Below are positions 24,713 through 31,878 of a DNA stretch of 64,000 nt, piece by piece (the stretch's first letter is position 1; every line of letters begins with the position of its first letter). The translations under genes and the position numbers were made by a program. The notes below the pieces were generated by a model. It saw only the letters and a program-made list of their open reading frames with translations. It was not told the DNA's origin and ran no database searches. Source of the stretch: Methyloferula stellata AR4 (GTDB taxonomy: Bacteria; Pseudomonadota; Alphaproteobacteria; Rhizobiales; Beijerinckiaceae); NCBI RefSeq assembly GCF_000385335.1, contig NZ_ARWA01000001.1, positions 2,372,001 through 2,436,000 on the forward strand. Direction: 5' to 3'.

Positions 24713-26143
24713 TCAATTTCCATTTGCCGCGGTCTTGATTTCAAGCTTGAGGGCATCGGTGAGGCTGACGACTTTGCCGTCGGTCTTCTTAGCATAAGCC
24801 TCAGCCTCGGTCTTGAGCAGAAAGGGCGCGATCTCGAACTTGCCGTCTTTGTCGGTGACGGCGTAGAAGGCTTGGTCGGCGAATAATTTAATGCCGCGCG
24901 CAGTGTCGAAGACATAGGCGACATTGATCTTCTTGCCCTTGGTCGTCAGATCCTTATAGGCGCCGAGCGTGCAAGCCGTGCTGCTGAACGGATGGATGCC
25001 TTCGTCCGCGACCCAGATCTCACCAGCCTTGCGCGGCTCGGTGATGGGCTTGTGGCAGAAGTCATCCGTGCCCTTCACCTCGTAATTCGCAGTGCTCGCG
25101 AGCTCCTTGTCGTAATCTTTGCCGAGTTCCGCATAGGCCTTGCGGATGAAACTGTCGTCGGCCCATTTCTGAACGTCGAACTCTTTCATCTTGCCGAGTT
25201 TCTGCAAGACTTTCACGTCTTCTTCCGCGGCTTTGAGAAGGACGGGTTTGATCGTCGGATCAGTCGTCATATTGCCGCCGGGTCCGAGGAAAATATAAAC
25301 GACTTCTTTATTGGTTCCTGTCCATTCTTCGATCTTCGCGGCGGCGGCGGCCGGATCGGCGCGCACCCACTCATTGGCAGCAACCACGGCTTTCAGATAG
25401 GCAACAACCGCTTCGGGATATTTTTGCGCGAAATCGGAGCGGACGACGACGCCGTGCCAAGTTGGCAGATTGGTCTCGACGCCATCGAAGATCTTGCGGG
25501 CGAAACCACGAAACGGCAGAAGCTCGGCGAAGGGCACGAAATCGGCGTGCGCGTCGATCTTCCTTTCTTGAAGATTGGTCGAACCCACTTCCGGGCTCTG
25601 ACTGACCAATTGAAAGAAATCCGGCGACAGACCACGGTCCTGCAGCGCTTTCAGCACCATGCCATGCGCGGCAGAGCCGAAGGGCACGCTGACGACCTTG
25701 CCTTTGAGATCGGCGAATTCGAAATAAGGCGAGTCCTTATGGACAACGATGCCATTGCCTGAGCCCGACAGATTATAGGCGGCGACCGCGATGAGCTTGC
25801 TCTTGCTTTCCGGATTGCTCAAGAAGGTAAAGCCGTTCACGATCAGCGGATAATCGCCCATGGTGCCGATCTGCGCCTTGTCAGCCATCATGGCATTGGT
25901 GACGGGCGGACCTGAGGTGAAGTTCTGCCAATCGAAGGCGAATTTAATATCGGCATATTTACCGTCCTTGGGCAGGTACTTTTCCAGGAGATGAAGCTGA
26001 CGGATGATGACGCCCGTCGTTGCCGTATTGGTCGTCGTGTCCTGCGTCCCGATGCCGATCGTCACTGTCTCAGCGGCGGCTGGTCCGGCCAAACCAAATC
26101 CGAGGGCCAAGGTCGCAGCGCCAAGAAAGCTTCGCATCATCAT
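24713..26143 (-). CDS. Solute-binding protein fused to a C-terminal NosL-like domain (operon A)
   Basis: This 476-residue exported protein has a signal peptide (MRSFLGAATLALGFGLAGPA, AAAE) and a periplasmic-binding fold of the SsuA/TauA/NrtA type at residues 25-355. A C-terminal extension at about 360-465 reads STACTLGAYKDL, INVAYVFDTARGIKLFADQAFYAV and EIAPFLLKTEAEAYAKK. Its plan (Cys-x-L...KDL, Y-V-x-D, A-x-x-A-x-Y, PF...EAEAYA, G-K-V-x-S) matches NosL-like copper-binding proteins. Ordinary family members are about 320-350 residues, so the fusion is unusual. It is the first gene of operon A. GAGG lies 8 bases before the first of three ATGs. Confidence 0.85.
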   Translation of the reverse strand: MMMRSFLGAATLALGFGLAGPAAAETVTIGIGTQDTTTNTATTGVIIRQLHLLEKYLPKDGKYADIKFAFDWQNFTSGPPVTNAMMADKAQIGTMGDYPLIVNGFTFLSNPESKSKLIAVAAYNLSGSGNGIVVHKDSPYFEFADLKGKVVSVPFGSAAHGMVLKALQDRGLSPDFFQLVSQSPEVGSTNLQERKIDAHADFVPFAELLPFRGFARKIFDGVETNLPTWHGVVVRSDFAQKYPEAVVAYLKAVVAANEWVRADPAAAAAKIEEWTGTNKEVVYIFLGPGGNMTTDPTIKPVLLKAAEEDVKVLQKLGKMKEFDVQKWADDSFIRKAYAELGKDYDKELASTANYEVKGTDDFCHKPITEPRKAGEIWVADEGIHPFSSTACTLGAYKDLTTKGKKINVAYVFDTARGIKLFADQAFYAVTDKDGKFEIAPFLLKTEAEAYAKKTDGKVVSLTDALKLEIKTAANGN

Positions 26144-26339
26144 TGGATCAACCTCGCATGAGCACCGGTTCAGGTCGCGATCAGGCTCGCTCCTTCCATC
26201 TTCGGATTGGACACCGCGAGGCGCAAACGGAGATCGCGTCCGCAGGTTGATTAGTTGCCGAAAAGGAATAGCTGTCTAAAATCGAGGCGGAACTGATGAA
26301 AAACGATGCGATGAACCGACCAAAAGGAGTTTGTTTTCA

Positions 26340-27119
26340 TCACTCGCCGCCGCGCATTTCGGCTAACCGGTCGGTGCGGCAGACGACGATGTTCGATTTC
26401 CGGCAGAGGATGACGCCCTGGTCTTGCAAACGCTTGAGGCTGATCGTCACCCATTGCCGCGTCGCTCCGACCATATGGGCGAGGTCCGCATGGGTGAATC
26501 CCGCACTGATCAGAGCGCCGTCGCGATCCTTGACGCCGTAGAGCTCGACCAGATGTAAAAGCAGATGTGCTAAACGCTCCGTCACCGAGCGTGTGCCGAG
26601 CATTTGCGCCAGCGCCGAATAGCATTTGCCTTTGAAGGTCAGGCCTTCGATCAGGCCAATGCCGAGATTGGGAATCTTCTGCACCAATAGGCGCATACTT
26701 TTGCCGGGTAGATGGACGACGCTCGAGGCGCAAGTTGCGATGCCCGACCATTGATGCAGGCCGCCGCCAAAAATTTCGGGACCGCCGACGAAATTGCCGG
26801 GGAGCCAATAGGCCAGCGTGATCTCGCGGCCGGAGGGCGCCATGTAAAACACCCGGATGCGCCCGCTCGTGATCAAAAAGATCCCGTCATGCAAGGCGCC
26901 TTGATTGAACAATGTTTGGCCACGGTTCAGCACACGCTTCTGCCCATGGCTCAACACCATGTCGCGTTCGCGCTCCGACAGATTTTGAAGTAGAGGAACG
27001 GGGCCGCCGAGGAGCGTGGGATTTTCGGTCAGCAGCAGCGCTTGCGTAGATGCCGGTTGCACCGGTTGCTTCACATTAAGTTTGGTTCGCAGCTCGGCCG
27101 AGGCCACAAAGCTTTCCAT
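26340..27119 (-). CDS. Crp/Fnr-family regulator heading ABC operon A
   Basis: This 259-residue protein has a long N-terminal extension, a beta-roll (LFNQGALHDGIFLITSGRIR, WLPGNFVGGPEIFGG) and a C-terminal HTH (DLAHMVGATRQWVTISLKRL). The recognition helix T-R-Q-W-V-T is typical of Crp/Fnr proteins controlling sulfonate or nitrate ABC operons. AGGGAA before the ATG at 27119 favours this start over the GTG at 27140. It lies about 200 bases upstream of the solute-binding gene on the same strand and probably controls the operons on either side. Confidence 0.85.
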   Translation of the reverse strand: MESFVASAELRTKLNVKQPVQPASTQALLLTENPTLLGGPVPLLQNLSERERDMVLSHGQKRVLNRGQTLFNQGALHDGIFLITSGRIRVFYMAPSGREITLAYWLPGNFVGGPEIFGGGLHQWSGIATCASSVVHLPGKSMRLLVQKIPNLGIGLIEGLTFKGKCYSALAQMLGTRSVTERLAHLLLHLVELYGVKDRDGALISAGFTHADLAHMVGATRQWVTISLKRLQDQGVILCRKSNIVVCRTDRLAEMRGGE

Positions 27120-27259
27120 CGTGTTCCCTGAGGCTTTCACAGTATAGCTCAGGATGCTGCAAACACGATGCCATGGCGAGCAGAAAAATAATCTTCGCTT
27201 AGCTCAACAGCAATGAATTGTGGCTTTGGCGCCGCAAGAATTGAGACAGATTTTCGTGA

Positions 27260-28219
27260 TCACGCAGCTTGGCAGCGGGAAATTGCCCAGCGGATCAATT
27301 TGCGCACGTCCGGATCCGGTTCGTCGCTTGCCGCTTCAAGATAGGTGAGCGCTTTGCGGTCGGCGATCTCGCCGAGCGCCGCCGCGGCCTCCTTGCGGAG
27401 ATTGCTCACCTCATGCGTGAGCGCCGCGCCGAGAGCCGGCACGGCGCGCGCGGCATGCGTACGGCCAAGTGCATTGGCGGCCTTGATGCGCACCTGCCAA
27501 GTTTCATCATTCATTGCGGCAATCAATGCGTCGACCGCTTCAGCAAAAGCGATCTTCCCGATCGACGCGGCGGCGGCCTCGCGCACTTGCCAATTTTCAT
27601 CACCAAGCCCGCCAAGGAGCGCCTTCGCGCCATGTCCGCCGGCTTGTGAGAAAACCAGCGCCGACATCACTGCGCGCCGCACGGAAAAATCCGGATCCTT
27701 CGCGGCTGCGACAAGCGCGGGCAAAGCCTCTTCGGCCTTGAGATAGCCGAGCACGCCGATCGCTTCGCGCCGCACGTCCGGCGCGGAATCTCCGAGCGCC
27801 TGAAGCGCCGCCGGTAGGGCGCGCGGATCAACCAATTCACGGAGGGCATGCAAGGACGCAGCGCGCACGAAAGCATCCTGATGGCTGCAACGTGCAACCA
27901 GTAAAGGAACGGCCGCTGGCAGCTTCTTCTCGGCAAGCGCTTCGGCGGCGGCCATCCGAACGCCGGCACCGGGGTCTTCGAGTGCTTCGACCAGTGCTTC
28001 TATGACCTCGATACCATCATGTGCGTCGAGCGCCTTGGCGGCGGCTTCGCGCACCATTATGTCGCCATCGCGCAGGCCTTGCAGCAGCAAAGGCACGGCA
28101 CCCTCTTCGACAATATCCGCCAGTTCAAGCATGCCGACGCGACGCACACCCGCGTCTTCGCTCGTGCATTTCGCGGCGATCTCGTCGAGTTCCGGCTCGA
28201 AAGCTTCAAAGACAGGCAT
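27260..28219 (-). CDS. HEAT-repeat (PBS-lyase-like) protein (operon B)
   Basis: This 319-residue protein is built of about nine HEAT-like repeats with the pattern D-x-x-V-R-x-x-A-x-x-A-L (DIMVREAAAKALDAHDG, DAFVRAASLHALREL, NWQVREAAAASIGKI, TWQVRIKAANALGRT). It forms an alpha-solenoid. Related proteins act as scaffolds or in cofactor attachment and metal handling. The ATG at 28219 follows the ferredoxin stop by 8 bases, so the two are co-translated; a longer frame would overlap the ferredoxin. It is the last gene of operon B. Its partner is probably the flavoprotein or ferredoxin. Confidence 0.85.
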   Translation of the reverse strand: MPVFEAFEPELDEIAAKCTSEDAGVRRVGMLELADIVEEGAVPLLLQGLRDGDIMVREAAAKALDAHDGIEVIEALVEALEDPGAGVRMAAAEALAEKKLPAAVPLLVARCSHQDAFVRAASLHALRELVDPRALPAALQALGDSAPDVRREAIGVLGYLKAEEALPALVAAAKDPDFSVRRAVMSALVFSQAGGHGAKALLGGLGDENWQVREAAAASIGKIAFAEAVDALIAAMNDETWQVRIKAANALGRTHAARAVPALGAALTHEVSNLRKEAAAALGEIADRKALTYLEAASDEPDPDVRKLIRWAISRCQAA

Positions 28220-28227
28220 AGTCCGCG

Positions 28228-28461
28228 TCACCGCAAAAGATAGGGGATGTTGACTTTGACGGCGCCGGTCGGACAATCTACCTCGCAAGGCATGCAGTAC
28301 CAGCATTCGTCATATTTCATATAGGCCTTGCCGCTTCCTTCGTTGATCGCGAGCACATCGAGCGGACAGACCTCGATGCAGGTCCGGCAGCCTTTGTCGG
28401 CGATGCATTTCTCCTCGTCGACGATGACGGGCACGCTCGTCGCATGATTGGCTAAGGGCAT
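28228..28461 (-). CDS. AprB-like short 2[4Fe-4S] ferredoxin (operon B)
   Basis: This 77-residue protein carries two cluster motifs: EEKCIADKGCRTCIEVCPLD and YDECWYCMPCEVDCPTGA. The first has an insert between cysteines 1 and 2, as in adenylylsulfate reductase beta subunit (AprB), and CWYCMPCEVDCPTGAVKVN matches AprB's second site. The AprB C-terminal tail that wraps AprA is absent. It probably passes electrons to or from the flavoprotein encoded 24 bases upstream. GGAGAG before the ATG supports the start. Confidence 0.9.
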   Translation of the reverse strand: MPLANHATSVPVIVDEEKCIADKGCRTCIEVCPLDVLAINEGSGKAYMKYDECWYCMPCEVDCPTGAVKVNIPYLLR

Positions 28462-28485
28462 TTTGCTCTCCGGTGGCCTACGCGA

Positions 28486-30231
28486 CTATTCGGCAGCCGC
28501 TGGCGTTTTGATGCGCAATTGATGATAGGCCGACATTTCGCTTTCGTCGACCGGCACGATATAGGGCTCGACCTCACGCTTTCGGTGCGCGATCCGCCCA
28601 TGCTGATCCTTGAAATGCATGCTGTGGCAGAACCAGTTCTCATTGTCGGTTTCGGGATAGTCGACCCTGAGATGATAAAGGCCCCAGCGGCTTTCGGTGC
28701 GATAGAGCGAAGCGGCGGCGGCGAGATCGGCACAATCGAGGATCGATTGCAATTCGAGCGCCCGCATCAGTTCATGCGGATCGCGGGCGACAAGCTGACC
28801 GAGATCGGCGCGGACTTCGCCGAGCCGCTGCTGCGCGATCTCGATCTTGGTGGTGATTTTCGGCGGCTGGATGTAGTCATTGACGAGGCGGCGGGCCTTA
28901 TATTCCATTTCAAACGGCGTGAGGCCGTCGCTTCGCAGGGTCGGCGCCAGTACGCGTGTCTGTTCGCGGGCGACATCTTCGGCATCGAACGCCGGCAAGT
29001 CATGTTCGGCGCAATAGGCCGCCGCCTCGGCCCCTGCGATGCCGCCATAGACGAAAGCGCCGAGCATATAATTATGCGGCACGCTCGCCATGTCGCCGAC
29101 GGCGTAGAGGCCGGGCACGGTCGTCTCGGCTCGTTCGTTGATCCAGACGCCCGAGGCGCTATGGCCCGAACAAAAGCCGATCTCCGAAATATGCATTTCG
29201 ATCATGCGATGGCGGTAATCCGTGCCGCGCCGCTCGTGGAACCGGCCGCGCGATGGCCGCTCGTTGCTGTGGAGGATCGTTTCGATCTCGGTGATCGTCT
29301 CCTCGGCAAGATGATTGAGTTTCAGGAAGACGGGTCCGGAGCCGCTTTGCAATTCGCGCCAGAATTCGAGCATCATCTGGCCGCTCCAATAATCGCACTC
29401 GATGAAGCGCTGGCCCTTGTTGTTCGCCGTATAGCCGCCGAAAGGTCCCGTCACGTAGGCGCAGGCCGGGCCATTATAATCCTTAATCAGCGGGTTGATC
29501 TGAAAGCATTCGAGATTGGCGAGTTCGGCGCCGGCATGAAAGGCCATGGCATAGCCGTCGCCGCAGTTGGTTGCGTTTTCGTAGGTGCCGAAGAGATAGC
29601 CGGACGCCGGAAGGCCCAGGCGTCCGGCCGCACCGCACGCCAGGATCACGGCTTTGGCGCGGATGATGAGAAATTCGCCGGTGCGCGTATTGACGCCGAT
29701 CGCACCCGCGATGCGGCCGTCGGCACCTTTCAGAAGCCGTGTCGCCATATAGCGGTTGGTGATCGCGACCTGGTTGCGCTTCAATTGCCGGTAGAGGATT
29801 TTTTTGACGTTATGGCCTTCCGGCATGGGCAGTACATAGCTTCCCATGTGATGAACTTTGCGTACATCGAATTCGCCGGAACCGTCCTTCTCGAACTTGA
29901 CTCCCATTTTGTCGAGTTCGCGGATCATCGGATAGCTGCCCTGCGCATAAGCCATGACCGCTTTTTGATTCACGATGCCGTCATTGGCGACGGTGATTTC
30001 TTTCACATATTGCTCAGGCGTCGCGTAGCCGGGAATGACGGCATTGTTCAGCCCGTCCATGCCCATGGAAATGGCGCCGCTGCGCTTCACATTGGCTTTT
30101 TCCATTAGGATGACGCGCAGGTTTGGATTGCGCTCCTTGGCCTTGATCGCGGCCATCGGGCCGCCGGTTCCGCCGCCGATGACGAGGAGATCCGTCTCGA
30201 TCGTCTCGCTCTTGATGTCGCTTGCGTTCAT
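28486..30231 (-). CDS. AprA/fumarate-reductase-like flavoprotein (operon B)
   Basis: This 581-residue FAD protein has the Rossmann motif DLLVIGGGTGGPMAAIKA near the N-terminus. EKANVKRSGAISMGMDGLNN resembles AprA (EKA..ERSGAV..GLSAIN), and GFCSGHSASGVWINERAETT, then VPGLYAVGDMAS, are FAD contacts. The C-terminal part, from about 440, is the helical domain of the succinate dehydrogenase/AprA family. Together with the AprB-like ferredoxin it forms a cytoplasmic two-subunit oxidoreductase. True AprA makes or cleaves APS, but no sat, qmo or dsr gene is near, so another substrate is likely. The start overlaps the DUF971 stop (ATGA). Confidence 0.85.
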   Translation of the reverse strand: MNASDIKSETIETDLLVIGGGTGGPMAAIKAKERNPNLRVILMEKANVKRSGAISMGMDGLNNAVIPGYATPEQYVKEITVANDGIVNQKAVMAYAQGSYPMIRELDKMGVKFEKDGSGEFDVRKVHHMGSYVLPMPEGHNVKKILYRQLKRNQVAITNRYMATRLLKGADGRIAGAIGVNTRTGEFLIIRAKAVILACGAAGRLGLPASGYLFGTYENATNCGDGYAMAFHAGAELANLECFQINPLIKDYNGPACAYVTGPFGGYTANNKGQRFIECDYWSGQMMLEFWRELQSGSGPVFLKLNHLAEETITEIETILHSNERPSRGRFHERRGTDYRHRMIEMHISEIGFCSGHSASGVWINERAETTVPGLYAVGDMASVPHNYMLGAFVYGGIAGAEAAAYCAEHDLPAFDAEDVAREQTRVLAPTLRSDGLTPFEMEYKARRLVNDYIQPPKITTKIEIAQQRLGEVRADLGQLVARDPHELMRALELQSILDCADLAAAASLYRTESRWGLYHLRVDYPETDNENWFCHSMHFKDQHGRIAHRKREVEPYIVPVDESEMSAYHQLRIKTPAAAE

Positions 30232-30596
30232 TCTGATGATCCGGCGTTTGAGTCTTTAGACAAGACCCCGATCGTACGAAGATAGGTCCACGGGAAAATG
30301 CCGCGCGCATGGCCATCAGCGAAACCAATGTTAAGCGCGTAATCTCCAATAGGTTCGATGGAGGCAATGGAGGCGTCTTCGAAATGCGCTTCGAACGTCC
30401 CTTCGATCCGGGCGCGCGAACACCAGGCGCAACGGCAGGCAAGCCGCATGTCTTCGGCGCCGAGCGTCATCTTATCGCCGCTGCGCCAGCTCAGCCGCAA
30501 ATGACGGCGGTCGGCCGCGAGCACGACCTCTTCAGGTGTGGCCGCTTGATCGAATATGGCTTCGTCGCGTGCCGGGCGTATCGGATCGGCTGTCAT
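30228..30596 (-). CDS. DUF971 (GBBH-like N-terminal) protein (operon B)
   Basis: This 122-residue protein has the DUF971 fold (RRHLRLSWRSGDKMTLGAED, LRLACRCAWCSR, YALNIGFADGHARGIFPWTY LR in parts). The family corresponds to the N-terminal domain of gamma-butyrobetaine hydroxylase and often sits near Fe-S assembly factors. The three cysteines in LACRCAWC could bind metal. AGGAGC before the ATG at 30596 fixes the start. Its stop overlaps the flavoprotein start by four bases, so the two are probably made in step; it may help assemble or mature the enzyme. Confidence 0.85.
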   Translation of the reverse strand: MTADPIRPARDEAIFDQAATPEEVVLAADRRHLRLSWRSGDKMTLGAEDMRLACRCAWCSRARIEGTFEAHFEDASIASIEPIGDYALNIGFADGHARGIFPWTYLRTIGVLSKDSNAGSSE

Positions 30597-30686
30597 GCGG
30601 GCTCCTTTCCGGAGGAGGATCTCGCCCGAAATGGCAGGATTTGACAGCAATTAGTTGCAAAATCGCCGAATGTCCGGCATCTGCGC

Positions 30687-31727
30687 CTAATCGTTGACCG
30701 TCTTTTCCTTTTCCTTGCCCAGGGCTTTTTCATAAAAGCGCCGGTCGAAAAGCCCGTCGATGCTCGGGGCCTCGGTAACCGCGCCGAGCTTCACTTGATA
30801 GGCGAGCAATGCCTTCGTGGACGCCATGATCGCTTGCGGATCGGCGACGAAATGCACGGCCGGCGACGACAGCGATTTGCGGATCGTTGCCTGATCCACG
30901 ATACCTTTCGACAGCGCAGCTTCGATATGGGGCACGGCGCGGTCCGGCGTCTTTTGTAATTCGTCGATCGCACGCACAATGCCGTTGACGATCGCTTGTA
31001 CGGCTTCAGGATGCCGTTCCAGGAATGGGCCGTAGACGGCGACGACGGTTCCCGGCTGGCCGGGAAACAGCTCTTCACCCGATGCGATGAGCGCAATTGC
31101 GGGATTGCGCTGCTGGATAATCGTCAAGGTCGGCTCGCGCACGGTTGCCGCATCGACCGCATTGGCCAGGATGGCTTGTTGGGTCGCATCTATGCCGATC
31201 GGAACAATTTGAACATCAGCCGGATCGACATGAACGGCTTCGCGCAGCCAATATTGCAGATTGGCGGCGGGCACCGAACCTGGCGGCTGGGTCGCGATCT
31301 TGGCAGGCCGGCCCGTGTCGGCATGAAACTGTCTAAAGGCCGCGGCCGGCGCCACGCCGGACTTGAAATAGGAGTGCAGCTTGGCGCCTGCGACGAGTAC
31401 GTTTTCATCGACGGCGGTTGCCGCGACGACGCGGAAATCGACGCCCTTCGTGCGGCCAACCGCGAGCGGCGCGATGCCTGCCACATAAAGATCGATCCCT
31501 CCACCTGCCGCGGCCTGAATGATGTTTGGCCCCGACTCGAAAGTCGCGATGGACAAATCGAGGCCCGCTTCGCGCAACCAGCCTTCTCTGTCGGCGACAA
31601 AAAGCGGAGAAGCGCCGATCACCGGAATGACGCCGACCCGGACTTTGAGCGTTTCGGCTTCGGCGTGGGTCGCCATCATCAAGGCCGAGGCCATTGCCAA
31701 AATAAGCCTTACGCGGCTGAATTTCAT
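30687..31727 (-). CDS. Sulfonate/nitrate-type ABC solute-binding protein (operon B)
   Basis: This 346-residue exported protein has a signal peptide (VRLILAMASALMMATHAEAE) and an SsuA/TauA-like binding fold. Features are VRVGVIPVIGASPLFVADRE, AAGGGIDLYVAGIAPLAVGR and a hinge near NLQYWLREAV. It has no C-terminal NosL-like extension, unlike the operon A protein. It is the first gene of operon B, followed after about 90 bases by DUF971. The permease and ATPase that complete this importer lie in the divergent operon C. The ligand is unknown; small anions such as sulfonates fit the family. Confidence 0.88.
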   Translation of the reverse strand: MKFSRVRLILAMASALMMATHAEAETLKVRVGVIPVIGASPLFVADREGWLREAGLDLSIATFESGPNIIQAAAGGGIDLYVAGIAPLAVGRTKGVDFRVVAATAVDENVLVAGAKLHSYFKSGVAPAAAFRQFHADTGRPAKIATQPPGSVPAANLQYWLREAVHVDPADVQIVPIGIDATQQAILANAVDAATVREPTLTIIQQRNPAIALIASGEELFPGQPGTVVAVYGPFLERHPEAVQAIVNGIVRAIDELQKTPDRAVPHIEAALSKGIVDQATIRKSLSSPAVHFVADPQAIMASTKALLAYQVKLGAVTEAPSIDGLFDRRFYEKALGKEKEKTVND

Positions 31728-31878
31728 GAAATGGCTCCATTTTTGGAGAGAGGCGGTCCCCCGCGCATCACCACAAATAAGTTACGATATAGATTTGGTG
31801 GTATTTAATTCATGATGTCAATTCGATATAGGATACGGAGCTGGCCGCGCCGGGCCGATAAACCGAGATCAAGATCGC
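31728..31878. promoter_or_regulatory. Divergent promoter region of operons B and C
   Basis: This 151-bp region is AT-rich in the middle. CGATATAG occurs twice as a direct repeat (about 31788 and 31823). It must carry promoters for both operons. No FNR-type box was found. Confidence 0.5.

Noticed and set aside
28519-30108. Plus-strand 529-codon open frame
   Set aside because: It is antisense to the AprA-like flavoprotein gene, which has clear domains and a coupled start. The long frame comes from codon bias on the opposite strand.
28228-30231. True AprAB (dissimilatory APS reductase)
   Set aside because: The ferredoxin lacks the AprB tail and no sat, qmo or dsr gene is present, so only a family-level likeness is claimed.
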